This document shows, in pieces, positions 1 to 13,900 of a stretch of 64,000 nt of DNA (position 1 is its first letter; each line of letters begins with the position of its first letter). The notes beneath the pieces were generated by a model. It was not told where the DNA came from. It did no database searches and worked only from the letters and a program-made list of their open reading frames with translations. Made by a program: the position numbers and the translations under genes. The DNA comes from Rhea pennata. Taxonomy: Eukaryota > Chordata > Aves > Rheiformes > Rheidae. The stretch lies in contig NC_084672.1 in the NCBI RefSeq assembly GCF_028389875.1, positions 124,001 through 188,000 of the forward strand, read 5' to 3'.

Positions 1-185
1 GTTAAAACTAAATGACAAGTACATTTACTGTATGCTTTTCACTGTTTGCATTACACATTACATTTTTCAAAGTAGCAGTAAATTGTATGCAGATATATTG
101 TGAATAATTATTACACAACGGTATGGTGAAAGGACCAAAAAAAAAAAAAAAATTAGGAATCATGGTGATCAAGACTTTTCCATAC

Positions 186-3100
186 CTCCTGTTTCTGCTG
201 TCTATCACTCAAAAATTGCTTGAGATACCAGTCACAGTTTTCTCGTAGTAATCCTCGGAGTCCCAGGGCTGGTGTTGCCAAAGCTTCATATAATGCTAAT
301 GCATTTCCTTGTTCCAAAGCTAGACCAATCTTTGATATAGCTGAATGTGCTAGTAACAAAGCAAAGCAGAGTTTTGAGAAAAAAAATTATATAACCTACT
401 GTTCAGAAAAAAAATACGCTTAGACTTGATGGTTGACGAGTTAGCTATGGAACCTGAACAGAAGTCTTCCAAAGTCAATTTCAAACTAGCACTTTAACAA
501 GTGGTTGAAGAACAGAAATAACATGTATTACTCAAGGAAGATAATTTAGTGAAAAATCATTCAGTTCCCCAAAGACTGGGCACCAGAAGTCAAAATGAAT
601 TCAGTTTATAACTATGTACGAATAACATATAAAACAAAAAGAACAGGAAAACTGCCTTCCACTTCTGTTAGCATTGTAGCAAGTGAGGAGCAGGAGAGGT
701 TTTGCTTTCAAGTATTCTTTAACTAGGACTATAAATTTAGCATGATACCTACTGTTCACTTTATTGATGTTGCCCTGAATCTCAGCTTGAGTCAGAAGTT
801 CTTCATAGACATCTCTCTCTCTTTCTGAATTTTCAGAGGCAATCTGAAGATAAAATAAAAACTTATCAGTCTGTTTGTACAATTTCTTTGGCATTCATAG
901 GTTTTTTATGGTCCTCTCATGGAAAAAGACAGGGAGTAAAACTCTCTATCTATATAGAGCTGTGACAGGGTGTTTAAGACATGATCTTTACACATGCAAA
1001 AAGAAGCCCTAGAAGTAAAAACATATAAAATAAGTATACTTATACTCACTCTCTGATACAGACAGCCAAGAGCCTTATTTCAATGTAATGGTTCTAAAGA
1101 AACACGCAGTACAGCTCCAGAACATATAGAGCAGTAGATATAGCTAGGCATTAGAGATGTAGAGTTCTAAAACTGCAATTCCCCCTTCTGAGAGAGTCAG
1201 ATGGCCTGCTATGCACATCATTTCATTATTTGAAAGAAGTATCGGTACTGTCTGAAAATAAAGGGATACCATTTCTAATAAATAAAGGCTGACGTGAAGG
1301 CTGTTCATTAATGAGATCCATATTTTAGACAGCTAAATACAGTAATGTAGTTATGGCTACCTATCTTCTGCTGTAAGGAAACAGGTTACTGGGGGCCACA
1401 GTAAAATATCAATAGAAATAAATCCACCCAACACCATACACAGGGGACTGTCCAACACATACACTGTTGATTCCTCAGTTTACTCTGCAGGATAAAAGAA
1501 TCTACTGCAATGCACACAAATAGATGGATTGAAAGAGGGATGGATTTACCCTATTTTTCGCATTCTCCATCTTGTCTTGCTTTGCTCTGTAGAGTGTGTC
1601 TTGGTAAGCAGATGCCAATAGGTCATCGAGATTTACTAGCATGGCATTAGGATTCTTCATTGCCATAAGAGTGTCAGCAGGAATTTGATGGTCAATTGCT
1701 TCATTAATGGCAATAACAGCAGCATGTACTGAAAAACAAGTCACATCCTACCAGTTAGTCACCAACACAATAGCTCTAACCGTAACAAGTTTAGAACAGA
1801 CTGAGGGGGGATCTTATCAATACGTATAAGTATCTGAAAGGAGGGTGTCAAGGGGACGGGGACAAACTCCTTTCATTTGCCCCGTGTGACAGGACAGGAG
1901 GCAATGGGCAGAAATTGAAGCACAGGAAGTTCCGCCCGAACAAGAGGGGGGAGCACTGGCACAGGTTGCCCAGAGAGGATGTAGAGTCTCCCTCTCTGGA
2001 GATCTTCAAGGCCCTCTAAGGTCACCTCTAGGTGACCCTGCTGAGCAAGGAGGTTGGACTAGATGATCTCCAGAAGTCCCTTCCAACCTTACTGATTCTA
2101 TGATTATCCGGAAATAACTCCACAGAAAAAGAATCTGATAATAGCTTTGGCAACAACAGAATAATTATCAACACATCTTCCATTCTAGCATGACTTCATA
2201 TTCTGCACATAAATGGTGGCACATTTCCTAGTACTACTTCTATCTAATAAAATCAAGATGTCCCAGCAAAAATACCCTACCCACCAACCCCACCAAAAAA
2301 AAAGCACTCTTCCTCATCTTCCAAAAAGACTATCAAAAGAATTATATTGTCTCACAACAAAGAATACTACAACCAACACACAGTATCTAATCTACCAACA
2401 TGAAAAGAATCACAGAAAATGAAACTCCATTTTTCCTTACACGCTGCTTCATCCACAGAGAGTTCGTTCGCTAGAATTCCTCCAATCTTGCTGAAGGCAG
2501 GCATCTGAATACCATACTTCTCCAGTTCAAGCCTCATATTACTGATTTCCTCCTCTGAAACATACATAAAAACATATACCGTTTCTGCATAAAAACTTAG
2601 GACAGTCACATTATGTTACAAATTACTGTTTCATTAATACTTTGAATCTAATCCAGCAAAACTAAATGAGGCTTAAAACAAGTGGAAACTATAGGTATTT
2701 CGTATACCTTCCTAAAATCTAAGTTCATCCCAGGAATTCATACAGGAGAATTCCATAGTCTTCCTCACAAGAAAACATCACACAGTTCATGTGAAGAGCC
2801 TGAAAGAGACTCCATCATTGTGAGATGTTTTGGTTATGACTGCCAACAGGTCAGGAAAATGTACAGGCAGTATTTCAGCTTTTTAAGAGAGACTATGTTG
2901 AAAAGGAGATGGAGAATATGGAGATGTGCTATAGTCTCCATATATTGAGTTGTTAGTTAAACCTCTTAGGTACAATCAATAACTTGTTTGCAGGAAAATA
3001 AAATAAAAGTTAGACAGCTTTCAAATCAGGCATCTGCATTTGGGCAGTAACCCTGCTAATGCAAAAAGCAAACAGACAAACAAAAAATTTTGAAAAAAAA

Positions 3101-4941
3101 CACAAGTAACTGAAATTTTGAGGAGTCATGTGGACATAAATAATTCAGTGTTGAGTTCTTCTACAGCAAACCATTTGGTCAACTTTCTTCTTCAGTTGAT
3201 GGTAACTCTATTTTAAGCAGTTCTGATTTCCCTTAACAGTTTACCAAGTTCCTAACTGATGGGGTGTTCATACGTAACATATGAAATTCCCTCAGATGGA
3301 TGAAGGGAAGGCTAAAGCACCTTACAACAATGATAGAAAGGTAAAGTATGTTATTAGTGAAAGTAATAATTAGTGAACTGATAACAATGCATCAGCCCTG
3401 CTCAGAAGTACCCAAAACAAACCTTTTCCTTAAGCTACTGGAACTCCTCAGAGCCATTAATCTTTAACTACAGTAAAGTCTTTTTTCAGCTGATCATTAC
3501 AGTGTCTAGCAGAGTATGAGAAAAGACAGCACAAGTATCAACAAAAACAAAAACTGTGTTTCAGAGGTTTTTTCTGTTTTTATTTTTTGGTTTTTACCTG
3601 TGAAGTCCACCTTCCCATATAAATCCTGAATTTGTGGGGCAAGTCCCAGTTTAAACAGGTACAGGCTAAAAAAGATGACAAAGATGATAAGCATCAGTAT
3701 TTTTTCCTTGTGCTCCTGATGATGACCCAGAATTTAGAAAAAATATAGATTCAGGGAGTCATTCAGATTAAAAAAAAAAAAAAAAAAAAAAAAAGCTCAT
3801 TGCCACCAAAACAGCTGGCTCCCTTCTTCCTCCCGACAGTCATACATTGCTGGCCCACCACTCTCTGAAGTCTTCACTGAGCTGATGATTAGACTCGCTA
3901 AAATTACAATAAAGTATTTATTTGGTTATTTTTCCATCATTTCAGTGATTTTTTCTAAAAGGCCACTATTAAAAAAAAATGAAAAACTAGATAACTTGCC
4001 CGGAAAAAGAGCATAGAGAATTCCTCCTTTATACATGACCAAAACAGGTCAAATCTAGAGCTCTAGTCTTTAAAGATCTAAGCAGGTTTTTTATTAAATA
4101 ATAAAATCTTGAGGAGGCTGACTCTGCAGAGGAATCAGTTATGGAATACCTCACCCCAAAACGATAACAACTGAAAAAAACTAAGATGCATTGAAAAGAG
4201 ATCATTAGATGAAAGCTTGTAACTTCTACAGCTTTAGCATAACTACCTGGACTGTTTGCATCTATTCATTCCCTGAACTCATTTTCTTTACCTAAAATGT
4301 AATCGAAAAGGAGTTCAACAACAACAAATTTAATTTTCTTAGAAAATAAGAGTTATTGTCCACATATCAGCCTGCAGTAGGAAAAAAAAAAAAAAAAGAA
4401 AACAACCCCCCCCCCCATCCTAAAAACAGGCCATGCTGTCATAAACAATGTAACAAGAATATATCCCAGCCAACTCCAGGCACAGAGTAGCTACAATAAC
4501 TGTAACAAAGCGGCCACTAAGGTAAGAACTTCGCTATAACCCATATGACAGGGAACATTGCTCTTGGTAGCGCAATGTACCCCACCACTGGTCTACTCCA
4601 GACTGCTATATAAATTCCAAATGACCCATTCTCCAGTTATGATTCATTTTGAGATCCAAGTTGGAATCACACTATTTCTATAAATAATAATTTGTTCCAA
4701 AACAGTCTGAAATCTTTTAACATTCTGCTAAGTGCCATTCATCTATATGGATTTCGCACTGGCAACAAATTAGAGAGCAGAACAAGCTGTTCTTGAGAAC
4801 CGATACTGAGCAAGCAACAAAGACACAAATTTATACAATCCAGCATTCAATAAATTCTGCAAAAGGAGTCCTCTTGATATAAAAATCTACACACATTTCA
4901 AAAGCCACACTGGAAATTTGCATTCAAACCAGCCTGTCAGG

Positions 4942-4984
<43 letters not shown>

Positions 4985-7900
4985 CAGTCTGTGCAACATG
5001 CCATCCCATCAGACTGAACACAGCACAAACAAATCCTCCTAGTTTTCTCAAGAACTGAAATTGTCCTACTCAATCTACACAAGATTTTAAGATATTTTTA
5101 AAGACCTTTCAGCAATAGTTCCTGCTTGATCATTCTTACTGTGATCATCTCAAGTTATTCATGCTACAGTACATTACAGTGATCACACTGGCTCTCATAC
5201 AGTGGTAACGCTGATCCCTGGATACACTCACACTTTCTTTCTCATAAGCACTTTCTATGGCTTCAAGATTTTCCTTTGTATTCCAGAGTATTAGCTCTGG
5301 CTCAGACAGCAGAGACGAAGGGTGAAAACTGGGATGGCAAGGGAGTATGTGCAACATGCTTCTCTGGTTTCTGTTTCCTCAGCATCTGCTTTGGCCACTG
5401 TCCAATACAAAACAGTGGCTAAACGGATCTCTGCTCTGACTTAGTATGACTATTACTCTGTTAGTAAATTCATCCCATCCATCCCTCGGCTCCAAGTCAC
5501 TCTGTGTACTCCTTTCTTCAGCTTTTAGCTTTCCAGACAGATTTCAGAAGCAATTAGATTTCTGCCTAGCATGCCTTACCTGAGCGCATGAATACAATAG
5601 ATACAGCGTGGCATGTTCTTGCGATCGTAGATGTCTGTAGTTTCTGGGTAGAAAATCTAAAGATAAAATAAAGTTAGCAGTCTGAACGATACTCACTCTT
5701 CATATCCAAATTGGCATAACTGTGGTAAGCCTGAATTTCTGCAGTACTTTTATGAAATGGCCTACAGAACAAAACTCTCCTGTGAGCTTCCCTGCCTTCC
5801 TAGTTGAAGTGCCAAACCTTCCTTTTGTGTCTACTACCCAAACCAGGGCTCCCTCTTCCTGCTCTAGTTCTACACACTCGGAAGCAGCCATCCTTTCTTT
5901 TGGGCTCCCACTAAGATGCTCAGTCAGGAAGTCTTTGTGGGGACCTCAGGAAAAGCCAAGAGATGCAGAAAAGTATTTACAGCAGAAGAAAGAAAAGATG
6001 ATTTTGTTCAGACTAAATGGGGATGGAGAGGAAGAGAAGAGATAGTGACAAAAAACGACAGAGAGTAACACTGAGATGATAGGCGGTATGCACATTTTCA
6101 GTCACCTAGGCCCAAAAGATCTCAGACAGTCTCAAATGAAAAATTCTTCAAAATGTATCCCAAGGAGTTAATGCTGCAAATGTGTCTTCATTCAGAAGTG
6201 CTTGCAAGGTACACTACTTTTAAGTTAATTGTGCATTCCTTGCACAAAATAATATTGCTCTTTCTATAAAGACAAGAACAACTGAAGGATCCTCACAACT
6301 TTAAAGCATCTTGGCATCTCCTGGCACTTCTGCATGGAAAGTACTTAAATCACTAATGTCTCATTGTCAACATATTGGGCTCCTGTCCAGTTCCCTCAGC
6401 ACCTCTTTACACAGTTGTTTCCCCCAAAACCTCATTTATATCTGAAAATCTTAATCCATTTCTCACACTCAACTCTCTCTGCCTAGCACTCTATTTATTT
6501 TCCTTTCACCTAACCACCTTCACAGTGTATTTCAGTATCTTCTGCTCCCAAATGTAAACATGTTCCTGTAAGATCATCATAAACCTAAGCAAGGCTCAAC
6601 TAGTAAATATCATCAGCTGTTTGTAAAACTTAGACAAAAACAGTGTGTCCAATTTGCAAGCATGTATCCAGACAAAACAAACAACAGACTAACTATGCAG
6701 CGCTGGTTTTGGTGGTACTGAGCATAATGAGGGTTACATTAACACATGAGGAAAATCTACTTTGGGTACTAATTCATATATGCGACTTGACTATTGGCAT
6801 AGCACTTCTCATAGTTTCATATACTTTAAGTTCACACTATTTATTAGCTCAGAGGATTTTATCTGGCCATTACTCTAGTGAAGCCAATAATACATGCTTG
6901 ATTAGAGCACACCATGAACATATTCCAACTCGATGTAAAAACTCCATGTTGTGCTAATCCTTTTATCACAGATGTGTAAAAACTGCGACAAACAAACTAT
7001 AGCTCAGATATTGCTCAACAGGATGCAGAGTAAAAACTATGTAACACAGACACCATGCAAGATTAGAAATATTAAGCATATGGTACAGAAGGAAGAATTA
7101 TTTCACTCCTAATCATTCATACACACACGTGCATGAAGCAGAATGAAATATTTCAGCAAATTTTAGGAGAGTATTTCTACCGAGAAGCAACTTTAGGAAA
7201 TGAGGAATAACTAGATAAAAACTGCTGATTCTTGCACAGCAGCAAATGTTTTCGTGGAGTGCAAAACTTTGAGATTATGTATTTGTTTGCACGTACAACA
7301 AAGAAATTACCTTGGGAAGACCAATCTCAGCCATTGCATTCAGCCACTGAATTACATTATCAGTGTGCCGGAAGTGGAGACCAGTTGCCTGAAATAAAGA
7401 TAGTTAGAAAGAAAGGGAAAGTGGTAAGACAAAATGTAACTGCTGCCCAGATGCTAGGGAGCTTCACTAAGACAGTGAAAACTGTCCTTTTACTGAAAAG
7501 ATGGTGTCAAAAGTCTTTATATACAATTATATTGTTTATAACAAGGCAAGTTTTGCACTCGTAAGTGCAAGCTTTATCTCACATGAAATAAAGTGGAGAG
7601 TCCACCTCTCTCACTCTAAAGCCAAGAAGGAGTTTCTCAGATAACATTAGCATAAATTAACACTGCTTATTCAGATAACATTAGCATAAATTAACACTGC
7701 TTATTCACTCATAGTTCCTCTGCGTACACATTTTCTTTCTTATTTTAGGCCTCCACCTACTCCAGTCTCTATAGCCAACAGCTCTCACCTTATATCTAGT
7801 CTGTTCCCTATCATAGATTTTCTTCACAGAAACCACTTTAGGGGAGAAAAAGTTTCCAAGTTTGGCCAGATAGACTCCATTTCTCAAGCCTTCTTCCAGC

Positions 7901-10900
7901 TCTGTTGTGGGAGGCAGTTCCTCATTCAGACAGGCTTCCATCCATCTGGAAGTGCAAGAATAACAAAGCAGGTCACGTAAGTGCATTTCCAATAAGTAAA
8001 CACAGCCTCCTGCTAAAAAAGTTTCATGTTGCTACTGCTATGCCATTCTTCAGCACAGTATTCAGTTAGCATTAGAGGCTGATAACGGTTACAGCATTAT
8101 CAGACAATCTGCACCATTAAGACAGTACTCAATAATGCTTCAGATAAAATATTAAACAGAAGTACAGAGTCCAGTAATCAAACTTTCACAAGTTACTAAA
8201 ATATCATCTCACCACTCTGTTTCTCCTTCAGCCCATGATTTAGCTTGTACTAGTCCAAACACAGTAGCCAACTTGTATTTAAATCTTCCTCTTGACCACA
8301 GACTCATCTCACAAGTATCTCTTCATTCTACTTTCATTAAATTTTTCATTAAAAGTTATTTCATGACTTTGTGCCACTGATGCAAGAGCAGTCCACCTCA
8401 TAGAGATGCCTTAAAATGCCATTGAGTTTACATTCCTTTCCTATATTTTCCCCTCATTCCTGCACAATTTAAACAAAACAAAAAAATGGAATAGACTTTC
8501 ACTGCCACAGCTTCTACTTTTCCCTCCTCATATTAGCTGATTTTCATTTATATCCTGTCCCTGTCTCATGTAATGGTGTTATTCATTCCTCATGACAAAA
8601 ATAAAGATTACAGCAGCAAAAAAAATTGAAAAGCCTCTGTCCTCACAACAAAGGTTCACCTAGATATTTCTTCTTTAGCAAAGCTGCCACAAGATGTATA
8701 CTGCAAGATTGGCTGTACAGCTTGTTCTGGAGGAGATGTGTTCCCTGTCTGTTCTGTTCTCTGCAGGAGCGAGTTCCAATGCCAAAGGCCACTTTCTGAA
8801 GAACATCATTCTTACCTCTGGAGACCATGCCTCACTCCCACCTGAACTTCAAAGCACCTAAAGAGCGCATCAGCCCTGAATCAATGAAAGCCATAGAAAA
8901 GTGACTTTCAATACAACAGTGACCTAGAACAGCAGCAGCCCATGTTATAACACAGATCTGACACTGTACATGAGCAAGGTTAACAATCTGGGCCACAGAG
9001 ATGATAGGTCCTCATTACTGGGACCGAGTCTAAAGACAGTCAAGCAAAGGATACTACTGAAACAACTGGGGGGGAGGGTTTATTTTTTAGGAAATCCAGA
9101 TATTTTAATCCCAGAGAAATTCCACAGAGCCAGAATTCTAATATAAAAATATTGTTTTACATGAATACATAATTGTAGACTATTTAGCTCTATATTAATT
9201 CAGGCAAAATAACAGGAAAACATCATGCCCGATGCAAATGATAAAGGATTAAATATGTATTTGTGGTAAATTTACACTGTTTCACAGAAAACAGATCCTG
9301 TAAAACACACCTCAAAAAATTATGCAATTCTGCTTACCACTTAAAATAGCAGACATTTCATTTCTGTGAGGGCTTCATGCCTCTCAATATTCTGATTAAA
9401 ATCTTGCACTGCATATACATACAAAAAAAAAAAAAAAGCTCACACATACTAAGAACTAACAGACACCTCAAAGTAACATTTTTTTTATGTGGAATGACAG
9501 TTGAGAGTGCAGCTAACAGAGGCAGCAAACAGATGTAACACTTTGCACAGCAGTGCCTGGGTTCCATTTCAAACAAGGTCCACAAAAGTTCTAAGTTGTG
9601 GGGGCTTTCTAATGACCCCCAAGAAACTAGAGTGTGATTGCTGCTAACAGGAAATAGGAACTAGGCAAAGAGAACTACAAGAGGCCTTAACTTCTGGGAG
9701 AAGCTTTAGCTAGGCGTAGTTGCCGCTAACAAGCTCTCTTAGTTGCCTCGGGGGGGGGGGGGGGGGGGTGGAGTCTTTGATCCAGGTGGCCCTTGATTAG
9801 GGTGCATCAAGCACCCTATGGGTCAGTGCTAGGGAAAGGCCTATATAAAAGCTATGCCTAGAGCACTGTTTACAGAGGCAGTGAATACAGATACAGCAGT
9901 TTGTGCAGAAGGGTGCAAGACGACACCTTCATTTCCAGTTCTAGGACTGCAAGCTTCCCCAGATATGGTTGTGACATGCTGCAGAGCACATTCCCCAGTA
10001 GCTGTTGGATTTGCTGCATCACCTGTGTCAGAGGCTTCAACCCAGACAGATCCTCTGACAACAGATGCAGCTCTGCAGTTCTCAGGCTGCCGGAAGTGCT
10101 CAAGGCCTCTCTGCAAGGCCTAGGCTGATAGTCAGCTCTCCTGCAGAAGGTGGGTTGCTGTTGATGAGTTGTGTCATCAGGTAAAGGAGTTACAGGAGGT
10201 AGTCAGTAGGCTGCATAGCATCTGTGAAGATGAGCGAGAGACCATACATCTCCAGAAGTCCCAAGCCCACAGCACTGGAGCTGCTGGAAGTGATGTGTGA
10301 AACAGTGCATCATACCACTGTAGAAGGAGGCTGGAAACTGGTCACTTCTCACAAGAGGAGAAAGGCTCTTACTCTTGCTGAAGACTTGCAATTGAGGAAC
10401 ATGTTTGGTGCCCTCCAGACTGAGGAGGAGCTGGGCATGGCTTCAAGGGAAGCGGGGGGGGGGGGGGGGGGGGCTGACAGACCCTGTGCCTTGTGGGAAC
10501 ACCTGACAAGTGGTGAGTGATTGCTGCAGGTGACTCCCTGCTGCAGGGGGACAGAGGCACCTATCTGCTGACCTGACCTCTCGCCTACAGAGGTTTGTTG
10601 CCTGCCAGAGGCTTGAATACAAAATGTCACGGAAAAATTGCCAAGGCTGATCCATGCATCAGACTATCACCCTCTTATGCTCTTCCATGCAGGCACTAAT
10701 GATACTAAAGGCAAATTGGAAACGAAACAGAATTTCAGAGCTTTGAGGATGGTTGTCAAAGGTCTGGGAGCCCAGGTCATTTTCTCCTCTATCCAGCCAA
10801 GGAGGAGGAAGGATGAGAGAAGGAATGGACAGATTTTCCAAGTTAAAAACTGGCTGAGCCACAGGTGTTGGCAACAAGGTTTGGGTTTCTGTGATCATGG

Positions 10901-13900
10901 GACTTTCTTTGAAGATCGACAACTAATGGGGAGAAATGGGATCTGCCTCACTAAGTGGGGCATGTGCATCTTTGCCAACAGGTTGGCCAGCTTGGTAAGG
11001 AGAGCTTTAAACTAGAAAAGATAGGGGAAGAGGAGAGTTATAGAGACAAGGTAGTCAGTAAAATGCAGCTCAAGTTGGGATGCCTCCAGCAGGTGCATGC
11101 AGCCAAGGAAGCGCACACAGGACATAACTATGGAGGATCCTCTTGCACCCCTCCTGGGAAACCTGCATCTCAATTACCTCTCTGAAGTGCTTGTACACCA
11201 ATGCACATAGCACAGGGAATCAACAGGAAGAATTAGAGAGCTGTGTGCAGTCGCAGGACCATAATTTCACTGTAATTACAGAGACACAGTGGGACAGCTC
11301 GCATAACTGGCATACTGTCATGGATGGCTACATGATTTTTAGGAAAGATAGGCCAGGAAGGTGAGGTGGTGAAGCTGCACTTTATGTGAGAGCAACTGAA
11401 AGGTATTGAGCTCTGCCTGTGGATGGAGGAAGAGTGAGTCAAGAGCTTAAGGGTAAGGATTAAAGGGCAGGCTAACATGGGTGACACTGTTGTGGGTGAC
11501 ACTGTTGTGGGTGTTTACTACAGGCCAGGTGGCCTTCATGATCAGAAAGAGGAAGTCAATGAGGCCTTCTACAGACAGCTGGAAGCAGCCTCACAATCAC
11601 AGGCTCTGGTTCTCATAGGGGCCTTCAGCCATCCCAGTATCTGCTGGAAGGAAAACACAGTTAGGCACAAACAGTCCAGGAGGTTCCTGCAGAGCACTGA
11701 TAACATGCTGACACAGGTGGTGGAGGAGCCAAGGAGGAGAGGTGTATTGCTGCACTTTGTACTAATAAAGAAGGACTGGTTAGAGATGTGAAGGCTGGAG
11801 GCAGCCTTGGTTGCAGTGACCATGAGACAGTAGAGTTCAGGATCCTGCATGGAAGAAGCAGGGCAATAGGTAGGATTGCAACCCTGAACTTCAGGAGAGC
11901 AAACTTCAGCCTCCTCAGTGACCTACTTGGAGGAATCCCAGAGGTTAGGGCCCTAGAAAGAAAGGCTGTCCAAGAGAGATGGTTAACATTCAAGCATCAT
12001 TTCCTCTAAACTCAAGATTAGTGCATCCCTATGAGTAAGAAGTCAAGCAAAGGGGACAAGAAATCTGCACGGATGAGCAAGGAACTCCTGGCAAAACTCA
12101 AACAGAAGAAAGTATACAGAATGTGGAAAAAAAGGGACAGAGCTCTTGGGAGGAATATAGGAACATCGTCAGAGTATGCAGGGATGCAATGAGGAAGGTT
12201 AAGGCCCTTAAATCTGGCAAGAGATGTCAAGGACAACAAGAAGGACTTCTTCAAATACAGCAGCAGCAAAAGGACAACTAGGGAAAATGCAGGCCTGCTG
12301 CTGAATGGAGTGGGTGCCCTACCAATGAAGGATACAGAGAAGGCAGAGTTACTGAATGCCTTTTGCTTCAGTCTTTACTGCTAAGGACAGCTCTCAGGAA
12401 CCTTAGGGACAGGAGACAAGAGAGGGAGTCTGGAGAAAGGAAGACTTTCTCTTGGTCGAGGATGATTGAGCGAGAGATCATTTAGGCAAACTTGACATTC
12501 ACAGATCCACGGGCCTCAATGGAATGCGCCTACAAGTGCTGAGGGAGCTGGTGGATGTTGGAAAGCAGCTCTGCAGAGAAGGACCTGGAAGTGCTGGTGG
12601 ACAACAAGTTGACCATGAGCCTGCAATGGGCCCTTGTGGCCAAGGCGGCCAATGGTATCCTGGGGTGCATTAGGAAGAGTGTTGCCAGCAGGTCGAGGGA
12701 GGTGATCCTGCCCCTCTACTCAGACCTGCTGAGGCCTCATCTCGAGTACTGTGCCCAGTTCTGGGCTCCCCACTACAAGAGAGACCTGGATCTACTGGAG
12801 AGAGTCCAGTGTAGGGCTACAAAGATGATCAGAGGGTGGAACACCTGCCCTACAAGGAAAGGCTGTGAGAGTGGGGCCTGTTTAGCCTTGAGAAGAGAAG
12901 ACAGAGGGGATCTTATCAGTATCTACAAGTTTCTTGAGGGGCAGTGCCAAGACGATGGGGCCAGACTTTTTTTAGTGGTGCCCAGCGACAGGACAAGAGG
13001 TAACAGGTGAGAACTCAAACACAGGAAGTTCCATCTGAATGGGGAAAAGCTTCTTTCCTGTGAGAGTGACAGAGCACTGGCACAGGTTGCCCAGAGAGGT
13101 TGTAGAGTCTCCTTCTCTGGAGATATTCAAAACATGCCTGAATGCAATCCTGTCTAACATGCTCTAGATGAGCCTGCTTGAGCAGGGGGGGTTGAGCTAG
13201 ATCATCTCCAGAGGTCCCTACCAACCTCAGCCATTCTGTGAGTCTATAATTATTAAATGGGACTATTTCTAATACATTTTGCCACACTATGCCCTACTCT
13301 GTTTTCCAGGAAGTTTATATATATTTATATATATAAAATCAAGGCCGACAAAATTAGATTATATCTACGTATCAGATGGTTATAATATGCAGTATGACCA
13401 TAACTGCAAACTATAAATTAGCACATGTGTGGTCATAGCTCCATTAGAATGGAATTGTTCATATAACCCAGACTTTACTAATTGTTAAGTATTAAGTCAC
13501 TGATTGAGCATATCTACAGACTGGGGACCATATCCTAAAAAGACAGTCTGTAACAGCAAAAAATATGTAGTGAATACAATACAAATAATGAATTCAAAGT
13601 TTAAAGCTTTTAGAAAACCTAATGCTATCCTGGGGTACATACCAAGGGGAACAGTCAAGAAGGTGCTATTTTCCCTTTGTGTCTGATGCTGATGAGTAAA
13701 TAAATCACTTAAAAAACCACACACGCACACAAATTGGAGAGAAGGAAGACAGCAGGAAAGAAGTTTTTTGATTAGCTGAGATAATTCTTCACAATGAGAA
13801 GCTTAAACAGTGCAATGCATTCAGTTTGCAATAAAGTGAGAAGCAGCAGGGTGCTCTGACAGTCATGATAGCAAACTGAAATCAGATGACTGAAGCTACA

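Larger units (their letters stand above)
853..7788 (-). other. IQGAP1: IQGAP1 introns 3-8 (non-coding parts)
   Basis: The introns are 7788-7389, 7310-5657, 5579-3666, 3597-2555, 2440-1729 and 1549-844. Apart from the CR1 end in intron 7, the 34-bp duplication in intron 3 and A-runs in intron 5, they are AT-rich with nothing recognised. Confidence 0.85.
9596..13245 (+). mobile_element. CR1 LINE, long copy with ORF1 and endonuclease but reverse-transcriptase core deleted
   Basis: This chicken-repeat-1 non-LTR retrotransposon lies in IQGAP1 intron 2, antisense to the gene. ORF1 remnants are: an N-terminal segment at 9854-10123 ([20 protein letters not shown]); a coiled-coil-like stretch ending near 10300; and an esterase-like (SGNH) segment at 10638-11015 ([27 protein letters not shown]). 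ORF2 follows with an apurinic-type endonuclease (about 11165-11990: [20 protein letters not shown]) and the connector up to about 12550. It then jumps to the C-terminal region ([17 protein letters not shown]). The missing block of about 260 residues includes the FADD catalytic motif. Frameshifts and stops are scattered through it. The 3' end is at about 13245; the 5' boundary near 9596 is a guess from sequence character. Confidence 0.9.

Noticed and set aside
4942-4981. A40 run as the tail of a processed pseudogene or SINE
   Set aside because: No recognisable gene or SINE body lies upstream of the run, so it is listed only as a homopolymer.
10638-11015. Esterase/lipase-like frame as an independent gene
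   Set aside because: Its position between the ORF1 N-terminal part and the ORF2 endonuclease, and its typical CR1 ORF1 sequence, place it in the transposon.
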